A program made the translations under genes and the position numbers. From the NCBI RefSeq assembly GCF_035046505.1, contig NC_089827.1, positions 14,755,353-14,819,352 on the forward strand: a DNA stretch of 64,000 bases. Direction: 5' to 3'. The DNA is from Tiliqua scincoides. Its lineage: Eukaryota; Chordata; Lepidosauria; Squamata; Scincidae. The notes beneath the pieces are model-generated. The model saw nothing but the letters and a program-made list of their open reading frames with translations. It was not told the origin of the DNA and made no database searches. Positions 32,953 to 43,450 of the stretch are shown in pieces. How positions within the stretch are numbered: position 1 is the first letter of the stretch; each line of letters opens with the position of its first letter.

Positions 32953-33183
32953 CAAGTTGGCCTTCGGTATCCACAGGGGATCTCTTCCTGGACCCCCCGT
33001 GGATACCAAACTCACCTTCCGGTTGAGTCCAGAGATGTTCTGAGGCGCAAGGAGGTTCATGTGTGCTTCTCAGAAGCTTCTGCTCAAGTCCAGGTGGTTT
33101 GGTGAGGCCCTCCAGACACGGGTCAGGACCTGCATTAAGTCAAATCCACTGGTCCCAAACCTGTAGATTAGGAGGCCAACCTG
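32953..33183 (+). mobile_element. Tigger-like MITE with TA target duplication
   Basis: TA immediately precedes CAAGTTGGCCTTCGGTATCC, and TA immediately follows GGAGGCCAACCTG. The terminal CAAGTTGGCC/GGCCAACCTG inverted repeats and TA duplication are the pogo/Tigger signature. The interior holds GTGGATACCAAACTCACC and GTCAAATCCACTGGTCCC. Confidence 0.82.
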
Positions 33184-33423
33184 TATTGATAATGGTAGTA
33201 CCTCTAGTAAAGAATAAAATAAATTACCAACATCTTTGCAAACAGAACCCTTACTCACCTCTTGTACAGAAAGGACAACACGAAACGTAGTATCTTTCAA
33301 TGCACCCTCTGTTCTGCATTAGTTGCCAGTGTGCTTTGGTCCAATTCAAAGCACTGATTTCTAGTCCTAGAGGTCCAACTCCCCCCCACGAATCCTCTTG
33401 TCAGCAGGTTTTATTATCTATGC

Positions 33424-33887
33424 CGGGGTGCCCAAACCCCAGCCCTGGGGCCACTTGCAGCCTTTGTGGCCTCTCAATGCGACCCTCAGGGAGCCCCCAG
33501 TCTCCAATGAGCCTCTGGCCCTCCAGAGATTTGTTGCAGCCCGCTCTGGCCTAACACAACTGCTCTCAGCATGAAGGCAACTGTTTGACCTCTTTGCGTG
33601 AGCTGTGGTACGAGGGCTTCCTCCACTGCTTGCTGTTTCATGTCTGTGATGCAGTAGTGGCAGCAAAGGAAAGGCCAGTCTTGCTTTGTGCAAGGCCTTT
33701 TATAGGGCTTGAGCTATTGCAAGACCTTCATTCATTCATAAAAGTTCATCTTTAATATATTCATTTATGTAAACTTATGTAAATTTATTCAAATTTTAAA
33801 TGTAAATTAATTCATTTTTTTTGCCCAGCCCCTGACACAGTGTCAGTGACGATGTGGACCTCCTGCCAAAAACTTTGGACATCTCTG
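33424..33887 (+). mobile_element. hAT MITE, 'CAGGGGTGTCCAAA' family, copy 2
   Basis: CGGGGTGCCCAAACCCCAGC to CTTTGGACATCTCTG. A perfect 8-bp duplication, ATCTATGC, lies at 33,416-33,423 and 33,888-33,895. Near-full-length match to 8,989-9,427 and inverted 58,687-59,155. Confidence 0.9.
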
Positions 33888-33895
33888 ATCTATGC

Positions 33896-34479
33896 CATCT
33901 CTATAGTAGGTACAAAGAGTGAAAGCTTGGTGTATGGTGTTCACAGTGGTTGCTATAGAGGTGCGTGGAACCCCCTTCTTGCAGAAAAGATTATAGGAAC
34001 AGATACTTTATTTTCTTTTTGGAGAACTGCAAGATTTGCATTTTCTGATTGGACTTTTGATAGAAGTCCTATCCTGTGGCTTTCTTCATGGTCTGGACAT
34101 TTTTATGTAGTGTTGCTACTTCTTCTTGTAATGGTATCTTTTCTTGCTTTGTGAACTACTTTGAACCGTAGGAAAACAATACAGAAATATTTTCATGAAC
34201 AACCTATTGTCTGGCTTAGCAATGGAGCAGGCAGAATGTCAACACTTAACAGCCCAGCTAGTCAACCATGCCAGGGTCACACTCCCCTGGTCCTGGCACC
34301 TGAGACAATGAGATGAAGCAACACCTCTCGGTGTGTGATGAGCCATGCATTGTTTCTTTCCCACCCCCACGATGAAACATCCCATGGGCCAATCTTCTTC
34401 CCCCATGACAGTCTCTCTACCCCACCTTACCATTTACCCTTCCCTTTTCCCTGGCTCTGCTTCTTCTCTGAATGCAGAG
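33896..34479. other. Intergenic, no gene recognised
   Basis: A short L2-like tail (GTGAACTACTTTGAACC) near 34,151 is the only repeat signal. No coding exon seen. Confidence 0.3.
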
Positions 34480-35270
34480 CAGGGCTGGCTTTAAACCAAT
34501 TGGACCAATTACTCCCAGCTGAGCCCCATGCCTAAGGACCCCCCACAGGGGGGTTAAAAATTATTTTTACTAATTCATTTCACAGTCAGTAAAATAAGGG
34601 CAGGAGGTCTGGCTCAGTTGGTAGAGCTGCCGCCTTGTATGCCTGAAGATCTGAGGCTGCCAGTTTGAAACAACCGGAGGTACCCGAGAACTGACCACAC
34701 GCTGATATACTGGTGAGCTGACCCTCGGTGGCAGAGAGGAGTTGCCGTCAAGTGGAGCGTGGGAGGCAAAGGGCCAGAGAGAGGCTAGACCTGGAAGGAA
34801 TCCAGCTGGAAGGAGGAGTTCTATGAAAGACTAGAACTATTCAATTGTAAAAATCCCTAGGGGGGTTTAGAACAGCCTGCCTATGTAAACCGCCTTGGAT
34901 TAAAGTCCAAGGAGAAATCTGATGACCAAAGAAAGGCGGTAGATAAATACCTGTATAAAATAAATAAATAAGTGGTTTTGTAACTATTACATTTCAAAGG
35001 TATTCTACACATTTAGTTTGTTTCCTTGCAGGTTCACATGGATGCAATTTTATATTAAAATGTGATTTGGTCCATTAACTCGCTTGCACATTTTTTTTAA
35101 AGTGGACATTTTGATTGCTTTCCATTCCACCATAGAAAAAATAGAATCTATAATAAATTTTATTTATATCTCTAAAATTCTACAGACCGTGGCTGTGAAT
35201 GTGGGTCCCTGCAAGAAATGCTTCCAGTTGGGTCCCGCAGCTCCTAAGCCTGGACCCTGGTGCAGTGAAT
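34480..35270 (+). mobile_element. 'CCAATTGGACCAATT' DNA element, copy 2, interrupted
   Basis: The left part has GGCTTTAAACCAATTGGACC. The right part has CAGACCGTGGCTGTGAATGT and CTTCCAGTTGGGTCCC. A tRNA-SINE (34,598-34,975) splits it. Outer boundaries are approximate; the family is shared with 13,960 and 39,815. Confidence 0.62.
34598..34975 (+). mobile_element. tRNA-derived SINE (Sauria-like), copy 2
   Basis: The head GGCTCAGTTGGTAGAGCTGC and tail AAACCGCCTTGGATTAAAGT / AAAGGCGGTAGATAAATACC are nearly identical to copy 1 at 6,487. It lies within an older DNA element, so it inserted later. A/T-rich terminal repeat. Confidence 0.87.
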
Positions 35271-35274
35271 AGGG

Positions 35275-36480
35275 GAAAGAGGAAGGAAGCTCTCTATCCA
35301 CCCTAGCCCACAGATTTCACTTCCTTTCTTTGGCCCCTGTTCTTTCTGCCTTTAGGATTCATGCATTGTGTCCCAGTTAGCACTTCTATGTCAGTCACAG
35401 TCCAATCCGAACCAATTTTCCAGTGCCAACACCCCAGGGCAATCTTGTCACCCATTCAGATGTTACGTTAGTACTTTCTGCTTCCTATAGCAGAGTCTTT
35501 CCCCAAAAGAATCATAATGCTCAAGCCAACATGAAAGAGTACAGAGGAGCTCTCTTCACCTCCAGGACCCTAAAATCTGTTCCTGGTTTCTGATGAAAGG
35601 GAGTGCTAAAGACAAGTACCACTAAAACAGAGCTCGCGGTACTCATATTGACTTATGCCTAAAATACAAACCTGACATCTTTATCACAAGATGTACTCAG
35701 AGCTCATTGTTTCATGTCAGCTTGAAGGCCAAAATATTGCCTTGTAACTTTTTCTAATTTTGGCATCTCAAAGACAGTTCATTTTTCCTCATTGTTGTGG
35801 CATTTTGTGGGAATGGAAGCTATCTTGATGGGGGCGTGCAAGCAAAGGTAAATGTACAGTATGACAACAGATAATTATGATGATTTATTCATCACAATCA
35901 TGTGTAATATGCCCAGACCAGTAGGTTTCAAAATACATGGTATAGGTTAAGGAGGCCAGATGCACCTGTCAAAATTCCTTTCCATGTGGGTTTTAAAAAT
36001 CCTGCCCTATGTTGTGTTTACCTTCAACAAATGAATTGTGACCCACAATTAATTTCTTTTTGAAATGTAGGCTACATGAATAGTGGAAAGAAAATTTTCT
36101 TGTGGTAGTTATCAATGCCAGCTGCTTGCATTTTAATGTAGAAGGATAGAAGCAGTAGCGTAGTTGGAGGACGGGCTAAATGGTTGCACTCCAAGGTTCC
36201 ATACAGACACGTCAGAGCAAGGTGGTGGCTTCAGCATGCTTCAGCATGCGTGCCCCTAAAAAGTGGGGCTTGTTTCAGTCCAATCGGCCAAATCACCCTA
36301 GGTCAGCCCTGCCTGAGCCAAATCTAGCCCTCTGAGGAATGGCAGGTGCACAATTTTCATGTACACAGTGTTGCTAAACTAAGGTCAAAAGAGCTGTGGC
36401 AACAGAATTTGCTGGCTCGCCACTTTTAAGGTGTGAGGTTCATTTGCTGGCCAATCACTTCATCCTTGCTTCTCATAGTG
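35275..36480. other. Intergenic, mostly unique
   Basis: Repeat-poor with no coding exon recognised. A possible fragment of the CAGTAGCGTAG family lies near 36,152 (GCAGTAGCGTAGTTGGAGGA). Confidence 0.3.
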
Positions 36481-37180
36481 GGTCTCCAGGAGAACAAGTT
36501 GCTAGAGTCCTGGAGCCGGTCAGCTGAAAGGTGACAAGGAATTTCTAACATCCTGACTATTATATATGTGCCTTTAAGAGTTTCTCGTCTAATTAAAGCA
36601 ATGATTTTTAGAAAGCAGTTCTTCTCCTGCTTCTGGAAAGTAAGATGACCTCATTCCTCGCCCTTACATCACCCATGGACTAAACGAAAAGCAGCACTTC
36701 TTGTTCGATAGATGGCGAATCAAATACTGAGCACCCTTCAAGATGCTGGCAATTGCAACCGCAAAGGGCGGAGAAGCAAGCCCATCTCCGATTCCCGTTA
36801 GTTAACTTGCCTCAGCCCTTTCAGGCTGTTCATAATATTGTGTGTGCACAACAGACATCATGCACACGGACATCAAAGGATGGCTTTATAGCTGAGTGAC
36901 TCATTTGTTTCATTTATTCCATTCTGAAGTTTAATGAATCCAATTAATCAAGCGTCTTTTCGTAGGAGATTCGTTACAAAATGGCTTTCCAGGGCCACAA
37001 ATAAAATTGCTAGGCTTTATTCATCAGGACTCAGCAAGGGACATTTGATGACCTTTTCTCCAGATAGGGTAACTGGTCAATGAGTTTTCTCTGTGTCACA
37101 GAATTTTATGGGTATGGTCAAGTCAAAGTTAAGCGCATTTAAATCTTATTGATCTCAGCAATGGCCTTTGGGATGATTTG
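36481..37180. other. Repeat-poor island, candidate enhancer
   Basis: No repeats. Homeodomain-type TAATTA/ATTAAT words cluster here (TCTAATTAAAGCAATG; GAATCCAATTAATCAAGCG), along with GTGACTCATTTG (AP-1-like) near 36,896. It lies 4-5 kb upstream of the GPR85 promoter. Function is inferred only from its character and position. Confidence 0.33.
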
Positions 37181-37409
37181 TTGGGGGGGGGGGACATCCT
37201 CAGGCAAGACATCTTCAGTGAAGGCCTCTCTTCATAACCTGGAAGACAGGGCATCGAAGGATTCACTCAAGCTGCCTCTGACCTTATAAGGGGGACAGAG
37301 ATTAAAATGTTAAGCGAATGGGCCCTTTACTAATTTCAAGGTCCACTCCCTTAGGGATGTGTGGTCAGGGGAGGCACAGCCTCAACTGTCCTGTGCTACT
37401 CCAATGAAA

Positions 37410-37640
37410 ATAGTTTCACATGTCTGCTACTATACAGGGAGAGACTAGAACCTGTGGCAGGACAGCTCAGCCTCACCTGTGATTGCACTCAGAAACTGGG
37501 TGGAGCACGTGCACCCCTTGCGCATGTGCTCCACCCAGTTTCTGAGTGGTTGCACAATCACGGGGGAGACTGAACTGTTGCTGCTGTGAGCTCTCCCTGT
37601 CTAGTAACAGGTAAGTGCTTGTTACTACAGGAAGAGACTA
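37410..37640. mobile_element. Foldback element with 26-bp hairpin
   Basis: ACTCAGAAACTGGGTGGAGC... and ...GCTCCACCCAGTTTCTGAGT (about 37,488-37,548) pair almost perfectly around a short loop. The outer GGGAGAGACTAGA and TCTCCCTGTCTAGTA segments continue the symmetry. Confidence 0.7.
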
Positions 37641-37825
37641 GAGCTGCTGCAGCAAGAACTCACCTGTGATTACACAGACACTGTGGCTTCCAGGTAGCCC
37701 CCAGAATGCCTTGTGGCACCACAACAGATGCCTCCCCAGTCATTCACTGCACATATGCCCTTCATAGGCTGACCTCACTGTCTCTTGGAACTCACCCTGC
37801 TTCTGCAGGAAAGTTCAGTGTGGTA

Positions 37826-37960
37826 CAATTCTAGAAGTGTAACCATGTTGGTCTCTTAAAGCAAAAGCAAGGAGTCTTGTTGCATCTTGAAGACTAACAC
37901 ACGTACACTTTTGTGGAAAGCTTACGCTACCATAAATTGGTTAGTCTTCAAGTGCCAGAA
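37826..37960. repeat. Interspersed repeat, 'GTTGGTCTCTTAAAGC' type
   Basis: AATTCTAGAAGTGTAACCAT through TTAGTCTTCAAGTGCC. I recognise this as a diverged member of a widespread sauropsid repeat, but I am not sure of its class. Confidence 0.45.
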
Positions 37961-38508
37961 GTTCTTTGTTTTTGGTTGTGTTAGAATACAGTAAATCAGG
38001 TAGAGGAACAGATGAAAGAATATGTTCAGTGCATGGATAGTGAACTAAAAAGAACTTAGGTTGGTCACCTCCTCACAAGTATTTCAGTGGTCCTTGAAAA
38101 CCTTCCTGTTCTCTTCCACTTTCTCTGATTTGTGATTATCTCTTTCCTCCTCCCCTTCCCTGGGTTGTTGGGTTTATGGACTGGCACTATAAATGTATGC
38201 AGCCGTGTAGCACATCTGCTTACCTCGTCTTTGTTGCTGTCTCATAGCAGACTAACCCCAGTTCCCCACCCAATCAGCCTTATACCAGCTGCTCAGATCT
38301 GCACTAGCAAAATTGCTGGTGGAGATTTGAGTAGCCCCATAGGGCTGGCTGGGGCTTGACATGGGGTAAGGGAAAAATATCCCCATACCTTGAGTTGACC
38401 TCCAGCTGGCACCTACTTTGCACTGGATACAGCTCAGGTCACTCAGCCTAGCAGTTCCAGTGCAAGGATTGCGCCACAGTTATACCCAAGTCCACTCCAC
38501 CTCAGATC

Positions 38509-38766
38509 CAGTAGCGTAGCTAGAGGGGGTGCAAAACAATAAGTTTTGAAGGGATCCTCACCATGGATGCAAGCCTCCTCTCCCCCTCCCCTTCAGAGTC
38601 ATTCTGGGCAGTGGAAGCAAAACAGAGGTGATTTGCTTAAATGGAGGCAATTTGCCTCTGTTTGCTCCCACCACCTGGAATGGCTCTGAATGGGAGGGGG
38701 CTTGCATGCTGCGGAGAGGCTCTCTGCAAAACTTAGTACTTTGCACCCCTTCTAGTTATGCCACTG
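38509..38766. mobile_element. hAT MITE, 'CAGTGGCATAACTAG' family, copy 1
   Basis: CAGTAGCGTAGCTAGAGGGG and GGTGCAAAGTACTAAG-type inverse ends (TTCTAGTTATGCCACTG). A perfect 8-bp duplication, CTCAGATC, lies at 38,501-38,508 and 38,767-38,774. The whole 258 bp is roughly palindromic. Confidence 0.9.
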
Positions 38767-38774
38767 CTCAGATC

Positions 38775-39560
38775 TCACTGTTCCCGTGACTCTGTCACAT
38801 CAAACATTCCAAAAATTACTATAAATTGTTTTAAATGAAATGCAACTCTACACCGTATTTGTTAATGATCTATCCAATGGCCAAGGATACATTCTAAGGC
38901 ATATTATGACAGGTCACGCCAAAAAAATATACTTCTCTAGTGGCTAAGCATTCTCATTCTTCCCAGCACAGCCACAGCTGATCCCATAAAATGTACTTAA
39001 TCGTGTAAGGCTGCATTGTAATATGCACAGTAAATTTGATCCCCTTTGCCATGAGCTTTTAACGAACAGAAGTCTGTTAATCATCCCAGGCTTGTACCTG
39101 CAAGGCACTGAGCACCCTGCTTTAATGAAGAAGTTGTTTATTTTCCAAGTTTGATGAGACTGCGCATGTTCACCTCTTTAAGTGCTTCACTGGATTAGGC
39201 CAGAATACCGAGCATCTATACATGCAAGCCATTCCATATCCTTCAGTGGGAATACATTATATTAAATCCAAACATTCTACCTTATCAGACTTGGATAGGA
39301 CAGCAAATCTCTGAACTCCAATCACAGAGATTATCTAGAGTTGCCTAGTAGCAGGTAGTGTTGAACTAATAATGAACTAAAACTCTCTCAAATTAAAATC
39401 TAACAGCCACCAATTTATGCTTGAATAGTATAAAGAGTTGCCTCCATTATTTCACAACACCATCCACGGACATGTTTGATATGTTCCTGTACAATTCTGA
39501 TGGATCTGTTCACTTTCCTTTCACGCCAAAGGGTAGGAAAAAAGCAGAATGAGAATATTA
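38775..39560. other. Repeat-poor island, candidate conserved noncoding element
   Basis: About 650 bp with no recognisable repeats, 2 kb upstream of the GPR85 promoter region. Notable words: AGGTCACGCC (nuclear-receptor half-site-like) and TTAATCATCCC. Function not shown. Confidence 0.3.
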
Positions 39561-39571
39561 TAAGTAGACTA

Positions 39572-39751
39572 GATAGAAGATGCTGCCTTATACCACGTCT
39601 GCTCATTGGTCCACCTAGGTCAGGACTGACTACAAGCAGCCGTTCTCCAGGGTGTCAAAGAATGGTCCTTCCCAGCTCTAGCTGGAGATACCAGGGCCTG
39701 AATGTGGCACCTTCTATATGCTAAGCAGCTGTTTCACTATGCTACACCCCC
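39572..39751 (-). mobile_element. tRNA-derived SINE, reverse strand, diverged
   Basis: On the minus strand the head reads GTAGCATAGTGAAACAGCTG and GTGCCACATTCAGGCCC, a decayed tRNA A/B box pair. The other end, GATGCTGCCTTATACCACGT with CATTGGTCCACCTAGGTCAG, matches a common squamate SINE I know from memory. Confidence 0.6.
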
Positions 39752-39814
39752 ATTCCTTCTTCATGGACTACCAGTCACCAAGCTTAAAAATCATTTAAAA
39801 TACTCAAGCCCAAG

Positions 39815-40197
39815 ACTGGTCTTAGGAGCTGTGGGGTTCAACTGGAAACTTCTTTTGTAGAGCCCCATGTTCACAGCCAAGGTCTGGAGGATCTTAGAGA
39901 TAGAAATAAAAAATTTTATTTATATCTCAATGGTAGAATGGAAAGTAATCTAAATGTGTGCTTAAAAAGTATGTTTGACTTAATGGACCAAATGGCTCAA
40001 AGCACATTTTAATATAACATTGTATACATGTACGCCTACAAACAAAATATGTAGATTACCCTTGAAAAGAAAATAATTATAAAACCACTTGTTTTAGTGA
40101 CTGTGAAACAATTTAGTAAAAATAATTTTTTTTACGCTAGCACAGTGGCCCCTTAGATGCGGGGCTCAGTTGGTCCAGTTGGCTTAAAGTCAGCCCT
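39815..40197 (-). mobile_element. 'CCAATTGGACCAATT' DNA element, copy 3, uninterrupted
   Basis: Reverse orientation: it ends TTGGTCCAGTTGGCTTAAAG and starts AGGAGCTGTGGGGTTCAACT. Its interior spans the insertion points of the two interrupted copies at 13,960 and 34,480 without a break, so it gives the empty-site structure. Confidence 0.65.
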
Positions 40198-40397
40198 GTG
40201 GCACACCAGTGAGCCATGAATGGTCTGAAGGTGTGCCACAGGAGTTTGGGGAGGGTCATTTATCAGTAGGGCCATTGGGGGATGTAAGCCCCCACTGGCA
40301 GCACAGTGTGTCTTATCAATTGTCCAAAAAAACCCTGATGGTGTGTTGTGATTTTAGCGTCCTGTCAGTGTGCTGTGCAATGTTGAAAAATCACTGG
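40198..40397. mobile_element. hAT MITE, 'CAGCCATTTTCAACCAC' family, 5' truncated
   Basis: GAATGGTCTGAAGGTGTGCC through GTTGAAAAATCACTGG matches the complete copies at 40,462 and 48,833, but the left terminus is lost. Confidence 0.65.
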
Positions 40398-40461
40398 CCT
40401 AGCGCATGAAGGAGCTTTGAAAATCTGGGCTTGAAAGTAAAGATCTCCTCATGCTCTAAAA

Positions 40462-40676
40462 CAGCCATTTTCAACCACAGTGCCGTGGCACACTGGTGTG
40501 CCACGAATGGTCTGCAGGTGTGCCATGGGAGTTTGGGGGAGGGCCATTGGTGAATGTGAGGGCCCCAACCAATCAGCATGGTATGACTTGTCAATTGTTA
40601 AAAAACTAGTGGTGTGCCTTGACATGTTTAGCATCTCGTCAGTGTGCCATGAGACTAAAAAAGTTGAAAATCACTG
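40462..40676. mobile_element. hAT MITE, 'CAGCCATTTTCAACCAC' family
   Basis: CAGCCATTTTCAACCACAGT and AGTTGAAAATCACTG ends. The flanks CTCTAAAA and CTCTGAGG match at 5 of 8. It is 65 bp downstream of a second copy of the same family. Confidence 0.78.
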
Positions 40677-40741
40677 CTCTGAGGACACCCCTATAGATAA
40701 TTTGACATGCAGGTGTGCGGTCCTCTTTTTCAATAGGCCAG

Positions 40742-40892
40742 CAGCAACTGTTACCCTGCATGTGCCTGATCTTGTCTGATCTTGGAAGCTAAGCAGGGTC
40801 AGGCCCGGTTAGTACTTGGATAGGAGACCGCTTGGGAATACTGGGTGCTATAGGCTTATACCATAGTCGAAAGAGACTGACGGTTGCCAACC
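40742..40892 (+). mobile_element. 5S-rRNA-derived SINE, copy 2
   Basis: The same structure as copy 1: GGAAGCTAAGCAGGGTC, TTAGTACTTGGATAGGAGAC, GTGCTATAGGC, then ACCATAGTCGAAAGAGACTG and GGTTGCCAACC. A clear TSD is not visible. Confidence 0.88.
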
Positions 40893-41399
40893 GTCTTTTT
40901 GGTGCCCTTCCCAGCCCTGAAGGATAATATCCAGAATTCTTCCATTCCACCCAGCAAAGCAGAGACAGAGCAAGGAAGTGGGAATCCTACCAGTGTCACA
41001 AAGGGATATATTTGTAAGCCTGGCTCCAGTTTGAGGCAAAAGGGGGGGGGAACCCCAGGTCACGAGAATGGCACATCATGAGGACCGATGTGACAGTCTG
41101 TGGCACAGATCTGTGGCGGAGTTGGCCTGAATGCTCCTTGCAAGGATTGCTCCATGGGGGAGGGGGAAAAAAAAAGCACCCAGATTTTTGTGGTGGTGGT
41201 GGTTGTGGTGGTTGCAATGTTGTTGCAATGAATGAAAAACAATGTTGCTGAAAGATTCCCCCCCCCCCAATCCTCCCTTGCCAACTGGAACCAGTTCAGT
41301 AGAAGCAGGAGGGCGCCTGGGATCCTGGTCCCCTCCTCCTCCCACCCAGAATCTGCCAAGTGTAATAACAATGCAGTCATCATGGGGGTGGGGGGGCCC

Positions 41400-41720
41400 A
41401 CTCTCCAGCCCAGGAGTTCAGAGGCGACCATCGCCAGCCCTTCGCCTGCATCCCAGCTCTCCAGGTGCGCAGGACCAAGGATGCTCCAGCCTCCCCAGGC
41501 CAGCGCGCTCCCCTACTATTGCAACGGAGGGCTGCTGCCTCGTCCTCATTGAGCTGCCGGCTGGCTGCTGCCGCGTTACTGAAGAGGCTTGTGCCGCTGC
41601 GACAGGGGGGAAGACGAGGCGAGCTCGGGAGGAGGCGGACTGAGCATGCGCCGGAGGAGCCCACTGACTCCAGAGCCCTCCACTGTCCAGGTACCCAGGG
41701 TGGGAAATCAATAAAGAAGA
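41400..41720 (+). promoter_or_regulatory. GPR85: CpG island / GPR85 promoter region
   Basis: CpG dinucleotides are dense here (GCCAGCGCGCTC; GCTGCCGCGTTACTG; ACGAGGCGAGCTCGGGAGG) in a genome segment otherwise CpG-poor. No TATA box is evident. It lies 2 kb upstream of the GPR85 coding exon on the same strand, with a good splice donor at its edge. The 254-codon minus-strand frame (41,380-42,144) reads through this GC-rich stretch into simple repeats, and I treat it as spurious. Confidence 0.65.
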
Positions 41721-41800
41721 GCGGAGAGATGCCTGGAAATACCAGCAAATAGAAGATCTGGATGGGGAGGGGGCATCTCCAGCAGCTCCAGCACCAACAG
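41640..41800 (+). other. GPR85: Candidate GPR85 noncoding first exon
   Basis: A consensus donor CAG/GTATGG lies at 41,800/41,801, with a weaker alternative CCAG/GTACCC near 41,690. Known GPR85 genes carry 5'UTR exons upstream of a single coding exon, which fits. The exon start is unknown; the left edge given is arbitrary within the CpG island. Confidence 0.4.
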
Positions 41801-42046
41801 GTATGGGGTGGACGTGGACAAAGCACTGGGGGGGGGGTGTTTGGGGGAGGGTGGCTGGGTTGGGTGTATTTGCCATAGGCAGAGATCAGACTGATGTAGC
41901 TGTGCATGGACTGGGGTTGGGTGGGTGGCTGGGTGGAGGGAGGTCTAGCATCCCATCCCCCACCACCACCACCACCAAGGATGGAGGGGGTTTCTGTTAA
42001 TTTTTCCAAGCAGCTGCATAATGGAAGTGGGAGAGACAGACAATCC

Positions 42047-42078
42047 CCCCCCCCCACACACACACACACACATACACA
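42047..42078. repeat. C-run and (CA)n microsatellite
   Basis: A poly-C stretch followed by about ten CA units, in the presumed GPR85 5'UTR intron. Confidence 0.85.
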
Positions 42079-42231
42079 GTGGGTCTGGTCCTGAGCTCCT
42101 GAGGATCTGGCAAGGCAAGAGATCTCTTGCAAATAGGTCTGCAAAGGTGGCTTCCCACAGCACAGAAGGGACCCTCTCCCTTTCTCTGGGTATGTATGTG
42201 CATGTCATGGTGGGGGAGAGGCTGATTTCAG

Positions 42232-42234
<3 letters not shown>

Positions 42235-42280
<46 letters not shown>
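42235..42280. repeat. (GT)n microsatellite
   Basis: About 22 GT units, 435 bp downstream of the candidate GPR85 donor at 41,800. Confidence 0.97.
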
Positions 42281-42284
<4 letters not shown>

Positions 42285-43450
42285 TTCTTAAATCACGCTA
42301 TCATGATCTAATCAGGCTCTTGTTTACACAGCAGTGACGGTGACAGCAGCAGCAGCAGCACCAGCACTAGCCAGGCAATTCCTAAAAGCTCAAGAATGGT
42401 GGAAGGGCTGATTTTTGCTTGAGTCTATTGTGAAGATGGTGTCTGTGCGTGTGTCTAGTCCTGACAAGAGATGGCAATCGGAGAGAAGCATTCCATGGGA
42501 ATAGGCGATTGAGCCTTGCCTGTCTGCTTGGTGCCATCGAGTGACTCTCCCATGTCTAGATCCAATGCGAGCTGCAAGGATGCATTTTTTATTTTCTTTG
42601 TTAATTGCATTTTGACAGGCAGCCTTGTGAGAAATTCTGGAGCACCGTTTGAGCCAAAAGCAGATCTCATGCTGGTCTAAATACAGCCCAGAACATGTCT
42701 GAGTGTGTGGATGTTATTCCTGGGGTATGCTTCTTTTTACATATTTTGGAATGCATATAAAAAATTAGAATTCATTATGGTCGTGTCTTGCTTTTTCATG
42801 GTCTTTATTGCAGGACAAAGCACACAAATGCCCATATAGCACAGGAGTATTAACTATTTAGCATAAACATTTATTTCAGGTTTGGGGAGGGGAGAGACTG
42901 GCTCATTGGAAAATAAGGATTCCGGTTTCCTCTCTTCTGGGTGGATGAACTAGCAGGGTGTGATGAATACGCTGGGGTGAGTTGGGTTAAAAAACATACA
43001 TTCTGCAGGGTTGCTGTTGGATGGATTCCATATCAATACAGCGTCTACCATTGAAACACATCATGTAAGCAGGTTTTTAAAAAAGGTGGGCATTCTCTGA
43101 AAGTATTCAACAGCCCTTCTTTAGCATTTCAGCTTGAACAGTGCCAGTGCTGGAATGATGATGTCGGAATCAGGCTATTCCTGGAGCTTCAGAAGCAGGG
43201 GCTGTAGACCTGAATATCCTGCCAAGGATTTGATTGTAAACAAGACCAATCTGAGCAGTCCTCAATAAAGTAAGGGATTGCATCGCATAGTAAAAGTGTG
43301 CCGTTCTCACTGAATTTCCCTCAAACAAATAATAGTACTCCAACTTGCAACTTCCTTTGCCTCCCCATAAATTATCATGTTTGATTCGCACTTCCTGACA
43401 TCATTCCTATGTTAACCTAAGGTCTGATAGCTTGATTTTTTTCCCCCCAG
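42281..43450. other. Presumed GPR85 5'UTR intron
   Basis: Repeat-poor sequence ending in the pyrimidine tract and AG acceptor TTTTTCCCCCCAG (to 43,450). A (CAG)n-like run near 42,342 is the only low-complexity feature. Further noncoding exons may be here but none is clear. Confidence 0.45.

Noticed and set aside
41380-42144. 254-codon open frame on the minus strand
   Set aside because: It is antisense through the CpG-rich GPR85 promoter region and ends in poly-glycine/valine runs encoded by microsatellites. Several overlapping frames on both strands show that base composition, not selection, keeps it open.
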